Positions 13,576 to 25,745 are shown, counted from the stretch's first letter. The stretch is 64,000 nt of DNA from Plumapathes pennacea (GCA_964036295.1 OZ038462.1:3231501-3295500), one strand, 5' to 3'. Notes: a model not told the origin generated them from the letters alone. Made by a program: numbers and translations.

Positions 13576-14563
13576 CAAATAGTAAAGGTTTACGGAACCA
13601 CACCGTCTTTAAGAAAGTATACATACACGGAATTTTACACTGAGAATTTTTGTAGCAATAAGGTAACTAGAAATCAATAGCCTGCTTCATTCCCCACCCC
13701 CACCCCCTCCCCTTCCCCCGGTGGGCCAAGCTTACGCAGGCTAGAAATCAAGAGCGGTCATTTACCGTGCGTGGTTAGCTATTCTTCACCAAAAAAACAA
13801 GTATCGCAAAACCATTCCAGAGGGGAAATATTGCAAAAAAAATATCAGTCACACGATATAATAGTGGTGCATTGTAGAGGCATATATCCATCGGTAAAGT
13901 AATCTGGCAAGGATAGTTCACGACCTAACCGCAAATTTGTGAGGGGCGATCGGCATGAACAATCTGATCACGCAAACTGAAACTGGACGAAATAGACTAA
14001 TCAGTCAAATGCTGTTAGACGAATAAATGCCGGCTATTCTTAGTGCAATTAAAATGACTAAAGCTATTAGCTGTGCACTTTAATTTGGTCTATATTTCTC
14101 CTTCAAAAATGCGCGTTGCAGTTCAAAGTCTTGAGTAAACGGATATGGTTTTGCGCTCTTAAGATAGTCGCTTCGCTTATTTGCGTAAGGCGACGAGCAC
14201 TGCTTTTCATTATAAATATGCTTTTTCAAAGAGTTTCATTACAATTCTACGATCAAATACCAGACGTGAATCTCGAGTCTCAAAACTTCAATGGCTACTA
14301 GCAACTTCTGCAGGCTAAATTTCCTGTTTTCGAGACGCAGACTTCCGCTAAATAAAACGTTATGAATCCACATCGATCGTACTGTAGCAAGCCGGGTCAA
14401 ACTCAGTTAAAATCCGCACAATAAAAACGTTATATATAACAGCACCACCTTTGTTGAGAAGAAAAACACGAAACGATTAAAGCCTATGACGTATGGAAAG
14501 AGTAAGTGTCTCGCGGCAACACGAGACTCATGATTAAAGCGCACTCAGGCAAGTGGAACCTAC

Positions 14564-14642
14564 CAGACAAAATGAATGTAAACCACCACACGGCCTTCAA
14601 TGAACTGCGTTTAACTACGAGCATGGCTTGTTTCTCTGGCAT
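14564..14642 (-). CDS. Possible signal-peptide first exon, minus strand (1)
   Basis: Read on the minus strand from ATG at 14642, this encodes MPEKQAMLVVKRSSLKA followed by a hydrophobic run VWWFTFILS. It ends in phase 1 at a GTAGG donor (GT at 14563-14562). A 36-nt exon with both splice sites lies in the right phase further along the minus strand (13159-13194). No downstream domain was found, so the gene is unidentified. Confidence 0.35.
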
Positions 14643-14849
14643 TGGTTTCCCTCCTCGTTTGCCGTCAGGAAATTGAACTGTGGGTCAAACGTCATAACAG
14701 TGGTCAACGCCTTTTAACCAGAGCGCACCCATTCTTTCCGAACCAGTCAGTACTATATTTGTAAACTAGACTGGCATTGCCAGTGAGCTCGCGGCGTGAG
14801 TTGCGTCGAGACCAGAATATACTAAAATGGAAAGTAGGGACAAGAGTGG

Positions 14850-15025
14850 AACTCCCAAGAGAGACTTAATTCCAGTTTCTCACCAGAAAAATATCACACA
14901 GTTATAGAGAACTTGGCTGTTGACACCTTCCTCAAATGAAATCTGATTAAACTATAAATTATCATTACAACACTCATACACTTGCTTCTTAAAGGTTGAG
15001 CGACCCTGCATTTTGAGAATGCGTG
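14850..15025. repeat. AACCCTTTCACTCC-ended MITE, diverged copy 4
   Basis: The words TTCTCACCAGAAAAATATCA, GAGAACTTGGCTGTTGA and CATTACAACACTCATACACT match the family interior. The ends have decayed. Confidence 0.5.
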
Positions 15026-15779
15026 ACATATCTTTTTATGCACAATTGATTTGACTTCGACTCTTATTTCTAACGAGAGGCCACGATTAATCCAGCTTTC
15101 GCTTCAATACTTTTATGTTTTCTTTTATTAACTGAATACGTTTCTTCTATCAGACTTTCGAGTTTTCGTGTTCTGTAACAAGCGAGGAATGTAACACGAC
15201 ACTTGTTTACGTCAATATTATTGCGGTTTTGTTCACAGTGTGTTCAGTCATTTGTGAACTGCAAACTCAATGCTCAGGACTATTTCGGTGTATTTTTCAT
15301 ATCTGGTATACAATGGCCATTGCGAAACAAAGGCTACATGATCGAATGAAAGAAACATTTCAACAGGCAAAGTACGATAAGCAGAAGAATTTTATGAGGC
15401 AACAAATGTCATGTACAAAGTAAAGCATAAATCGCCATTGTTTTGCGGCTAAAGCTCATCGTAGCTTTGGTTTCCGTTTTTGGCCTGTTATCTTCCCAGA
15501 AGTATTTCGTGCCGCCACAGAAAGTTTCGTCGGGACTAAATATTTAGCGGCGACAGAGAAATTTGCAATCCCCGAGCGGTATCCATCAAACATTTGTTTA
15601 CGGCTATTCTCAAAGCTTCTGCGGTGAACTTAAGAACGCAAGCCAAAATCGTTCCCTAAAATCCAGTTTATCCGTGCATGTTCCACAGAGCCCAATGGTG
15701 TTGAGTTTGGATGGGATGCAGTTAACTTTTACACACAAGTAACGAGCAATATTCACTGGCCACATCTCGAGTTGTTTAG

Positions 15780-16153
15780 CGAAGTCAATTACATACATTA
15801 CATACATATTTTTATTGATGCTCCCCTCAAGGGGCTTTTCAGCAACAATTTGGCTTCGCCATATTACTGTGGAGTACAGGCACTGAGGGTGGTCACTGCC
15901 AGAAATTTGTTTACGTCCTCAGTGGTTCTTTTACGTCCCCCCCTGTCATCAAGTATAGAAGTATCTAGGGAGACGGGACCGCCACTTTACGTAGTCAGCC
16001 GAGCCAAGTGAAGATCTTACCATTTGCTGTTAGAAACAAAGGCAGCATCTTCTCTTCAGTTATTTTAAGACCCTGAGTGCTGGTCCGGCCGGGGTTCGAA
16101 CCCGCGACCTCCCGCACGAAAGACCGGCACTCAACCAACTGAGCCAACCGGGC
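15780..16153 (-). mobile_element. tRNA-derived SINE
   Basis: Read on the minus strand from 16153, the head is tRNA-like: an A box (TTGGCTCAGTTGGTTGAGTG) and a B box (GGGTTCGAACCC). The anticodon arm does not pair well, so it is not a working tRNA. A unique body of about 290 nt follows and ends in a short ATGTATGTA repeat at 15780-15805. This order of tRNA head, body and simple tail defines a SINE transcribed by RNA polymerase III. Confidence 0.8.
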
Positions 16154-16159
16154 GGCGGT

Positions 16160-19100
16160 TTACGTCATCGCATATCACGTGATCATATGAACCAATCACC
16201 GTGTGCTGATTCTCGACCCAGAAGAAAAAAAAACTCCATTTTTAAGCTCGCCGGGGCCACACCCCGCGAGCAATAACAAACAACTTGGCGGTAACCTTGG
16301 AGAGATGTTTGGGCAACAGAGTAATTTGAACCTCTATCTATTCCGGCAAAAGCGCAAAGGTTCCCAACAAGCGCTGGTCAGCGTCACGCTTTCGCCGGCC
16401 GCGCCAATACAAAACCGCGCAAATTTTGCTTCTATTTGAAAGGAATTTTAGGCCAGGTTTTCGTTTGTTGTTGTTGTTTTTTAATCGGCCGTGAAAAGTG
16501 TGGCCGCCTGTTATAGACGTCATGTGATCGAATGTGGATCACAGCCAAAATAACAACACGCATTGCGTCTGTGTGTGTGTGAGAATGGAAAAGTTTTCAT
16601 TCTCTTGCGCTTGCGTTTCCGCTTGCTTTACCGTGTGAACCAGCCTTAACGCTTTTTCACAAGTCCCTCCTAGCCGTCATACGGAATGAATCTAAAAATG
16701 GCGGCATCGCAATTTTTCACAATATTGGCTCTTAGGCCGAGCACAGTTCCTTTCGAAATCGGAAATGAATTTGCAAAGAGAAGCTGATTCAGTGTCCGCC
16801 CATTGGCCTTGAACTTAGTCCTACTTTTCGCAACGCGTTGCAGAAACTTGCAACCGCCGTTCCTTAGTGTAACACCCCTCCAACAACTCGTCTCGCAATT
16901 TTTGCCTTGGCGCAATCAAGAGCGCATGTGCACTTCTTTATAATTATTCAAATTCCGCCGTGTTGACGTCTGGAATTTACAGCGCGCCAATCACAATTTC
17001 TCTCCAACTTTCCTCGACATAAATCGTTGCAAGTTGCCGAGGTCGCTTTGCACAGTGTGACACCCCACATCCGCAACTACAGCGATACATTTTCAACCGT
17101 TGCTCAAGATTAAAGGGATCTATCAAATTGCTTGGATTGTTTTATATGCTTTATGTTGTTGTGTAAACAATATTCTTTTTGGCCTGAGTCATAACTCAAG
17201 AGAAATTACTCTTGGATGCACTCTTATAGTTTCTGAAGACAACAATTAACACAACAAATATCGCTAAATATACAATATACAAGCCAACGCAGTCCTAAAC
17301 CACGAGCATGGTTATCGGGCGATCAGTAAAAGAGTTGCAGAGCCAGGAAATATGTAGAAGAAATTCTTGGGCACTCTTATAGTTTGTAAACAAATTAGTT
17401 TTCAGCAACTAATATCACTAAATAAACAACATACAAGCCAAGCCAGTCCTAAAACCATGAATATAGTTTTCGGAGATCAATATAAGACTTGTAGAGAGAA
17501 AATGGCAAAAAAAATAACAATCCTTAAATAACTCTTGGGCACTTTTATAGTTGGTGACCAGACTATAAATTTACACTAGCTTGGGGGAATGCGGACGGGC
17601 AGCAAACACTGGCTTTCGGCAATGCACTGAACGATTACTAGCAAAATAAATCTTGTGAGTCTTGAGACAGCTGCAATGCACGTGTTTATGTCTAAGTATA
17701 TTGGCCATCCGTGTTGATGGTGCAAAACCCAGTTCACATCGCATATATGAAAAGTATAATCGAATCAAACCAAATCGAAACAGTAACTAAATTAGGCCTG
17801 TTTAGCGGCGATCATAATACGAAAACAGTACCGATGCCAAGATTTAGTGCCTAGCGATATTCAGTTCAGAACAGCTGAGTCGGTTAAAAATGTCAAAGTC
17901 TTGCAGGCGTCTTTAATCGTAGCAAATCCCGAATCGTCTAAAATTACCTCTTTCTCTATTCCAAGATTCTACCAAGAGTATATTCGTACAAAATAACCAT
18001 AGATAAAAGAACGCTATTCAATTAACACTGCTTTACAAAATAATTTACTTGTCTTTACAGATAATGCCCAATGAAGCGGTCCCTTTTAGGTAAGTGTTAC
18101 CGCAAATTAAAAAACATGAATGCGTCGAGTGTGGAAAAATGAATTATTAATTCAAACAGAAGAGAGATTTGTATAAATTGAAATATCGCAGTTGGACGTG
18201 ACCGCTCTTGGGGCTGTTTTGAAACTTGACATGAATTTCTCAGGAAAACACTGAGAACATTTCTCAGACTGAAGGTAAGTAAAAAACGGACCTCGTACAG
18301 CTATCTATTTAAACTACAGCTGCATCGCCGAAACATAGCAATAAGACATCCCAAACAGGAAACTGATTTCTAATTTCAAAAACAATTTTACCAAGTGAAT
18401 CCATCGTTACAAAAATTAACTGTAAGAAATACCGAAAGAGTTATGTTCCTTCTTCTTATGCATTAGGCAGTTTGATGTGTTCATAAAAAATTCGGTAACA
18501 CAATCAATCGAAGACTGAAATGCGCGTGAACTGTTTGAAAACTAGCGGCTATTGACCTCGGAAAAGCTACGGACACCAAAGGAAAATACAATATCTTGAA
18601 GCTTTGAACGAGTCTTTTTGTGTAAGAATTTGTGTACGGATCTCAGAAAGTAGATTTCTAGCCAAGCGAAACTGGTAAGCGCCTGTACCGGTATCAACAC
18701 AGTATTCCTGCTTTGGTCTCGTTTTTTATCAGACCATGATTGCGTGATCTATCTTAAAACTTTCCTTTTGAAACGAAAAATCGCCGAGGGGAGCCATGTG
18801 CCACAATATGACCTATGATTAGGAAGTTGCCTTACACAAACGGTGCAGCAGACTTGTCGTACAGCTCTTTACGTCATTGTTAAAAACAAACCATAAGAAT
18901 GCAAATTAAAACCACGCATTTCAGGGTGGCAGCTTCTTCCTTTTGTAATTAATTTACAGAGAAACCGTGCTTTCAGGTGCAAACGTTTTGTTCCATGTTT
19001 ATAATTTAACTCGATCCAAAGTATTTAGGAAGTAATCCCTAAGAATGTTTTTTTAATCATTTCTGTCATCTGCTGGCACCAAAAAGTGTCAATAAATTGA

Positions 19101-19170
19101 ACCAGAAAGCATATAAGCTGAAATAACAACATTATTTATTAAATTAGCACTGTATCAATAGTTAGCTCCA
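16160..19170. other. Intergenic region upstream of gene A
   Basis: No firm gene. A recurrent unit is visible between 17215 and 17560: the words GCACTCTTATAGTTT, AATATCGCTAAATATACAA/AATATCACTAAATAAACAA and CAAGCCAACGCAGTCCTAAA/CAAGCCAAGCCAGTCCTAAA recur about 160 bp apart, two to three degenerate copies. Confidence 0.6.
18061..18274 (+). other. Pair of possible mini-exons upstream of gene A
   Basis: Two short segments have matching splice sites. One starts at 18061 after TTTACAG and ends at 18089 before GTAAGTG. The other runs from 18244 (after TTCTCAG) to 18274 (before GTAAGT). Joined, they read MPNEAVPFRKTLRTFLRLK. They do not join in frame to gene A. They may be non-coding leader exons or chance. 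Confidence 0.2.
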
Positions 19171-19176
19171 GCGAAT

Positions 19177-19245
19177 TATATAAGAAAAATCAAAACGGTT
19201 GTTCCGTCTCTATCTTCTGCTTCCTCTTTGATCTACACAACGAAG
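19177..19245 (+). promoter_or_regulatory. Putative TATA box and 5' untranslated exon of gene A
   Basis: TATATAA lies at 19177-19183. About 60 bp downstream, ACGAAG is followed by a strong donor (gtgagt, GT at 19246). The next acceptor is the AG at 19581-19582 in front of the signal-peptide exon. This implies a leader exon of roughly 40 nt. The same spacing recurs in genes B and D. The transcription start is inferred, not seen. Confidence 0.5.
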
Positions 19246-19582
19246 GTGAGTGCCAAATCATTCCTTCTTTTGTTTCATTTTACTTCAGCTGTTTATAATT
19301 TCTCGCTTATAACCAAGTTTTTATCGGTCGACGACAGCAATAGAAACTTGGAAAGTTGCAGAGTCTTAAAGACTAGTATGGATTTTGCAGAAACAATGTT
19401 GAAGTTTGACAGCCAGTCTCTCAATTCTGACGACGTCCAAAAAAAGAAGATTCAATAAAATGTTCCATACATTATATTTAGATACTTAATCGCAGTTTGG
19501 CTCGGCTTCAAAAAGTTGCTATACATGACATAGGTGACTGAGGTATGTTACATATGCTGATGGATCATTTTGTTTAGCACAG

Positions 19583-22500
19583 GGTTCCAACTCTATGCAG
19601 GAATTTTGTCAACATGGATAAAGAATTAAACGCCCTCATAGTTCTTTTCGTGAGTTGCTACTTTACACAAGCCGACCAACAATTCAAGTACGTCAATTTA
19701 TGAATTAGTAATATGAAAAATAATTATCTATAGTTGTCCTTATCAAAATTAGCGCAAACTACAAACCTACTTGCTAACCAAGACTCAGAGTATTTTGAGT
19801 ATTTTGAATGAACGTATATAAATGAAACTATATATATGTACTTATATAAATAGTACTTCTTTTTCAAAAGTTGAAATTGGGGTAAGTTTTACATTACTTT
19901 TTACATTACGTCGTAAAGTATTTATTTCTAAAAAAAGAAATGTTTCCAAATGTTCCCTGTTCTTCAAGAACTTCACTTCAACAACTCCACCAATAAACTA
20001 AGAAAAAAGGCGGGGAAACTTTAAAATCAAATTATTTACGAGAAAACCAAAAGCTGCTAAATATCAAGGACAATTTACAGACACTTAATTGCCTTGTTTA
20101 GGCAACATAATTGGAAACTTTAAGAATGTCATTAAAAACTTCTCGAAACAATTAACATCGATTTTCAATATTATTAACAATACCAGTAGTGCCTCTTGAT
20201 ATATCTTCTCGACTGACATAAACATCATAAAACTACAATAAATAATTTAGTTGAGACACCCAGCCAGCCCTTTCTTTTATCCAATGACAGCATATATGCC
20301 AATACTACAAAAGTCCTCAACAAACTGCACGCCAACTACGATAGTCGACTGAGACCATACCACCAAGGTGAGCTATAAGTTCGTGTACAGGATTATGTAT
20401 CAAAGTATACGACAACATTTTCAAGTGGCTCATTCATTAACGACACTCTTTTTATGCTAATTCTTGAACTGTCAAGTGAAATAGTTTTAAGTACTCGAAA
20501 TGAAAGCACTCGATAAATGTACTACAAGTAGCACGACCGTGTATTATATTCTTAAACTTTTCTTATTGTAATTGGACATAAAAACATGGCATTAAAAGCG
20601 ACAAAACAACTCCTCTTACCCCCCCCCCCCCCCCCCCCACCCCCACGATCCCCTCCTGCAATTTTCAGCACGAACGTGCCACTCGTTATTTGATTTGATA
20701 CAGTTCTATAAACTAATCTTTAATACAAATTTCAATTCATTTACGTCTTGGACACCACTATTGTCTTACTTTGTATTGTTCTGTCACCACAGGTCGTGCA
20801 TTAAACATATCGGTTTACATGACTGTTGTGTCATTTAGTGCTATTCGAGAAATAGACATGGTAAGCTTTAAACCTTTTGATACAATTAACTCTTATTCTA
20901 TAGGCAATGAGGGTCGGTCGCCCTCCTGATATTTTATCTGGCATACACTGTAGTTGCGCTGCGACATAAGCAGAAGTAAAAGGAAACTTAGGCAATAACG
21001 TTGAAACGTGAAAGTATATAGTAGGAACATTCGTATACGTCCTCCTGTTTCTCGGAGAGGTTTGCGAGTTATGATTTCGGCGATACAGTGATCACGACTG
21101 GCATTAAGGTATGCTGGAAAGTGACAAAAAATTTACAATTACTAACAAATTATCTTGGTACAAGACTTGTGTTCGTTTATCGATACCAATACTCGCACTT
21201 TGAGTGGAAACCCCTAATACCATCGCAAACAAATATGTTGGGCTCCAAAACAATTACACAGCACTAACTGCTTGACTATCCTCTGCCTGTAATTTATTCA
21301 ATCACAATCAACATAAAATAGTCAGCAGGAAGCGTAGGCCAGCACTCAATTATAAAGAGGTTATTACACGGGAAGGGGGAGTGCAATACGGTGGAGTATT
21401 TTTACGAGTCGGTTTTATTTTTTCGAGCCTGCTTCAGGCGAGAAAAAATAAAACTGACGAGTAAAAATACAGCCGTATTGCACGACTTTTCGTGTAATAA
21501 ATTGTTTATTACACGACAAACGAAGCAGGGCAAACATTCTCGCCGCTCGCAAAATGGAACAAAAAAATGACGCGTTCGTAAACTTTGCTTGCGAAAACTG
21601 ATCACGTAAGCTAATAAACCAGTTGATCTGGTTCCTGACGAGTGCAATACGCTCCCATATTTGCACTCGTTTTGGCCCGTATTTGCACTCGAAAATGTGA
21701 AGTCGTGTAATAAACTCACGTAATAAATGTGCTTTTTATTAAAAGGAATTTACCCTGGACCTGTTTTTCAAGCAAGCGTGGAACGACCCCAGATTAAAGC
21801 ATGACTACGCGAGTACGATCCTACTCCCAGGGAGTGAAAAGAAGAACTTTTGGATTCCAGACACATTCTTCCTAAATGTAAAAACAGCTAAGTTCCACCA
21901 CGTGCCCGCCTCCAATAACAGGTTGTTGATCAAAGAAAATGGAGACATAGAGCTCAGTGAAAGGTAAACATTTGCGAGCTGCCCTTTGCCTCTACGCATA
22001 TCCGGGAGTCAAAATTGCATGACAGCGCAATTCATCAATTACACCACAGTCCTTTGCGCGCCGAAATCCCTGATCCGCCATTTTTAGGGGCTCCGAAGCA
22101 ATCTATTTCCATCCGATTCATGTGAAAAGAAGACTAGTTTCTTTGGCCTAAGTGCTACTTACATACATGCCATTGATTTATTGCGTTTTTTTTGTTTGTT
22201 TGTTTGTTTTTTTTTTTTCGTAATGGGAACCAAATTTAGCTTTATTTAAATTTCCAGATGTAAACAAAAATATTAAATTCCTAAGAGGGTCCCTTTATTT
22301 TTTCATTATCACATGCAACTCAACAGATTAACAGTCTCCGCTTCGTGTCGCATGGATCTGCGCGACTATCCACTGGATACGCAGACGTGTAAACTGGAAA
22401 TACTCAGTTGTAAGTGGTCAGGCATTGAACTGCACGACCCCATAAGCGGCAACGCATTAAATCTTATCTTTAAATCTTATGTTTAAATAAAATGTATTTT

Positions 22501-24610
22501 GTTGTATTGTACTGTAACCGCTCTATAGGAGGATCCTTGTGTGCATGTTTTCCTCAAACGTAATTGAAAGCTATGCGTTGAATGATATTTGAGAAAAGAC
22601 CTTACCAAAAGTGAAAACATTACAAAGAATGTATGCCAATGAGTTGCCACCCAGAAAGGGTTTTGTTTTTGTTCTGTATTCCCCAAGAAAGCTGCCAAAC
22701 TTGTTTGGACCAATCCAAAAGCGTAGCAGTGCGTATTATCATCTAAAAATGGCGTAAGCTTCGGTAGGCTAAATTGAAATTTGTGTGATGCCAAAGTCTT
22801 CGCTATCTACAAAACCACTAAAATAATTTATTGTTTTGCTTCCAGATTCTTATGACGTCAACGATATCGATTACCACTGGAAGCCTGGGGAAGACATGTT
22901 AGTTTTGGATGCTGAGATGTCTGAATTTGAACTCTTCGATTATTTCTCTAAAAGAAAGACAGTGGAATACGTTATAGGTAGGCAGGGTTCAATTATACAC
23001 TCACAAGTCCATTTTTCATCATGAAAACGCTGAACTGACTCTATTTTGATGAACATCTGCAAAACGTTACAAATACAGGTCTCGTTTGCTCTACTTCCTC
23101 TACTTCTAGGTACGTACACCCACCTGGAAGCCTATTTCGTCTTTCGCAGAAGGCTGGCCTACTCTTTCATTCAGATCTACTCGCCCACTTTCTTGATCGT
23201 GATACTCTCCTGGCTTTCTTTCTGGATATCCAAAGACGCCGTACCTGCTCGAGTAGCGTTGGGCATCACCACTGTATTGACCATTGTCACGCTCATGGGA
23301 TCTCTCAGAAACTCCGTCCCTAAGGTAGTAAACAGTGTTTTGCTCGCCATGTGTTTGCCATTGTTTTACTATTTTGCCAGTGTTAAGCGAAATTTGGAAT
23401 GTAGAGAGAGTTGACTTACACTTTGCATTTATCTGTATCCACCAGGTCTCCTACATCAAGGCTGTGGACTCCTACTTGATAGTCTCCTTTATATTTGTCT
23501 TTGGAGTGCTCTTAGAGTACATAGCAGTCCTGATGCACAGCCAGCACAAAAAACGTAAATCAAAAGACCAGAAGAAGAATCCAATCGACGAAAATGTCGC
23601 TGGGTTTGACGTCGAATCAGCTTCCTCCATTATCCTTTCACCCAGCAACAGATCAAGTAGGAGACTCTCTGGACGTCTATCCCAAATCGACATGAACAAC
23701 GTGTCAGGTCCTTTAGGGTCTCTTCGACCAGCCAGCCATCGGCAGCTGGCCACAAAAGGTATCACAAAAGATCCTGGAAATGCCGCTATGCCTGAGCTGG
23801 AAAATGATATAGGATATCCACCGCTAGGTTATACTAAATCCTCCATCCAAAGGCATTCCTATCAGAAGAGATTCTCTAAAGATTCGAAGGATGTTTCGAT
23901 CGCTGAGATGGACGAGGGCGTAGATAGTTCGTTCCCTCTTACTGGCTACAGCCCTGCAGTAAATCGAAAGCAAGATCAGTACGGCCAAGCTGGGTGGACA
24001 AGTGAACCTGTAGGCATATCAGAAGTCGAGATAACCGAAGATGGTTACTGTCCGATGAATTACCCAACTCACCGACGATCAAAACGAGCGTCAAAGGACT
24101 CTAGAGATATGCTATTCATTGGCAAGGAAGCAGAGGTTTCTCATCCAGTAGGCGCTATCGCATCCAGGGGGTCACCTCACGCGCAGCAGGGAATCTACAG
24201 GCATTCAAAAGGGTTTTCTGCATCTGATGTCTTTATAAATAACTCGAAGCCAAATAATCTGAAGTCAATATTGCGGAGGTCGTCTTCTCAACAGGTAAAA
24301 TTATTTCTTAGTTGTTTCGCTTTTTCTTTCTGTAGTGCCTCTGGCTTACCCTCGTCTGGTATTAGTCCTGAAATGAAAATGTAAATTTAAATTATGTATG
24401 ATACTACGCACGCTCTGATTGGGTAGAAACTCGTCTTATAAATAACGATAAAGACACGGAAAGCGTGTGACATTGCTAAATACAAACTTGTGCTTTTGGC
24501 TTACAAACTGCAGAACTTTGATCAGAAACTAACCAAAAAATTTGTTTTGCCTCAGAAACAATTCTTATACTGATTATTATGTCTTTTTACCTTTCTCTTT
24601 CTCTTTCTTT

Positions 24611-24655
<45 letters not shown>

Positions 24656-24872
24656 CTACTCCATACAGCAAAATGTCCCCGGACCCGCTATTCAGCACAG
24701 CCCTTACACTGCATCCCGACCTACGTCACGGCTGTGGAAATACATCCCTCGGAGATGGTTCGCCAAGTCTTCCGGCGATGATGTAGACATATGTGACAAA
24801 ATCGCTCGTGTTATGTTTCCACTGACATTCTTTTTGTTCAATCTTTCTTACTATTTACGCTATTCCCGCTAA
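19583..24872 (+). CDS. Gene A: Cys-loop ligand-gated anion channel subunit, alpha-like, with very long M3-M4 loop
   Basis: A GABA-A/glycine-receptor family subunit, a plasma-membrane pentameric chloride channel subunit. Coding exons: 19614-19687, 20291-20367, 20793-20860, 21746-21963, 22327-22409, 22846-22977, 23110-23324, 23446-24294, 24669-24872. All junctions are GT-AG and in phase, giving 639 aa. The first exon encodes a signal peptide (MDKELNALIVLFVSCYF). Then come loop D LDLFFKQAW, loop A WIPDTFF, the Cys-loop (C-RMDLRDYPLDTQT-C), and a loop-C segment IGTYTHLEAY. M1 and M2 lie in exon 7 (VPARVALGITTVLTI: 2'Ala, 6'Thr, 9'Leu) and M3 starts exon 8. M4 lies in exon 9 (DKIARVMFPLTFFLFNLSYY). 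The M3-M4 loop is near 290 aa, about twice the usual length. Loop B reads LEILSYSY, so Leu replaces the usual agonist-binding Glu. Family assignment is firm; the ligand is unknown. Confidence 0.93.
20462..20535. repeat. Single diverged monomer of the 90-bp satellite in gene A intron 2
   Basis: CTTGAACTGTCAAGTGAAAT and ATGAAAGCACTCGATAAATG keep the order and spacing of the unit in the 38950 array. Divergence is high. Confidence 0.45.
21355..21722. repeat. Hairpin element abutting the exon 4 acceptor of gene A
   Basis: The ends read TTATTACACGGGAAGG and GTCGTGTAATAAA. An inner hairpin pairs ACGAGTCGGTTTTATTTTTT with AAAAAATAAAACTGACGAG around GCCTGCTTCAGGC. The right end lies about 25 bp before the splice acceptor at 21745. 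Confidence 0.75.
24613..24655 (+). repeat. Long T homopolymer before the last exon of gene A
   Basis: About 43 consecutive T lie just upstream of the acceptor CTACTCCATACAG at 24656-24668. The run may act as a polypyrimidine tract. Its length is prone to slippage and sequencing error. Confidence 0.8.
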
Positions 24873-24899
24873 ACTAAAATAACTAAGTGAAATGTCTTT

Positions 24900-25175
24900 T
24901 TAGACACTTAAGCGCGTAGTACGGCTGTATATTTTTATGACCCGTGCATTATTTTGGCGAGCCGCTCGGGCGAGTAAAAATATACGACAATACTACACGC
25001 GTGTGTCTAATAAGTTGTTTGTTATCCAACTCCATTGCTTAGTGCAAAGGTGCTTTTTTTTTTTTTTTTTTTTTTTTTTGTTAGCAACGTCCGATACAGC
25101 TGTATCATTTGCACGTTACTGAGGGGCTATTTTTCACGTTACTATGCAATATTTGCACGTTACTAACTAGGGAGT
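24900..25175. repeat. Related hairpin element just after the gene A stop codon
   Basis: TAGACACTTAAGCGCGTAGT and ACTACACGCGTGTGTCTAAT form the ends of an inner palindrome. TGTATATTTTTATGACCCG pairs with CGAGTAAAAATATACGACA. It starts about 30 bp past the stop, so gene A's 3' UTR may include it. Confidence 0.65.
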
Positions 25176-25549
25176 TGAAGAACAATACACCATCAGCCAA
25201 GTCCACTTGTATATATTTCCGCTTCTCATTACAACAGTATTTCGTAACAAACAAATTAACAAATCGAATACCTTAAAAATAAGACACCAATGCAATGGAT
25301 ATCTGTCTGTCATACATTTGTGTCTTGTTGTCAAGGGCACCACGAAAATACAGATTTAAACAGAAGCCAAGTCAACTAAACCGACTAAAAAGCTCTCTTG
25401 CAGCAGCACTACACAACCTGTAAAGTAACGCTGGCAAACGAAAATTAACCATATAAAAACACCAGCTTGTGTGACTAAACAGACATTAAATTACATTTTA
25501 ATTTATCGGGCACACGTCGAATCTAGTGAGGGTTGATTAACAAATCGCA

Positions 25550-25745
25550 CTTCTCTTCACTCCTAAGTTCAGACTGCAGAATCTCTCAATCTTTTAAGAA
25601 GAGAACACATGACTTATGTATTGAGAATTAACAGTTCAGTCAGCTTTCATCCTAGCAAAGTATCAAAAAGCCACTGTATGATAATTATATTAATGGCAAG
25701 AAATTGAAGGAGAAAGTTGAAGATGGTCACTCTTGAAAGTCAAAG
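25550..25745. repeat. AACCCTTTCACTCC-ended MITE, copy 5
   Basis: CTTCACTCCTAAGTTCAGAC, GCAGAATCTCTCAATC and GAAGATGGTCACTCTTGAAA follow the family order. It lies between genes A and B. Confidence 0.6.

Noticed and set aside
16085-16153. A functional tRNA gene on the minus strand
   Set aside because: A and B boxes are present but the anticodon arm does not pair, and a SINE body with an ATGTATGTA tail follows.
23335-23445. Continuous frame across the intron between exons 7 and 8 of gene A
   Set aside because: The intron is short and open in one frame by chance. Donor and acceptor are canonical and the paralogue B is split at the same codon.
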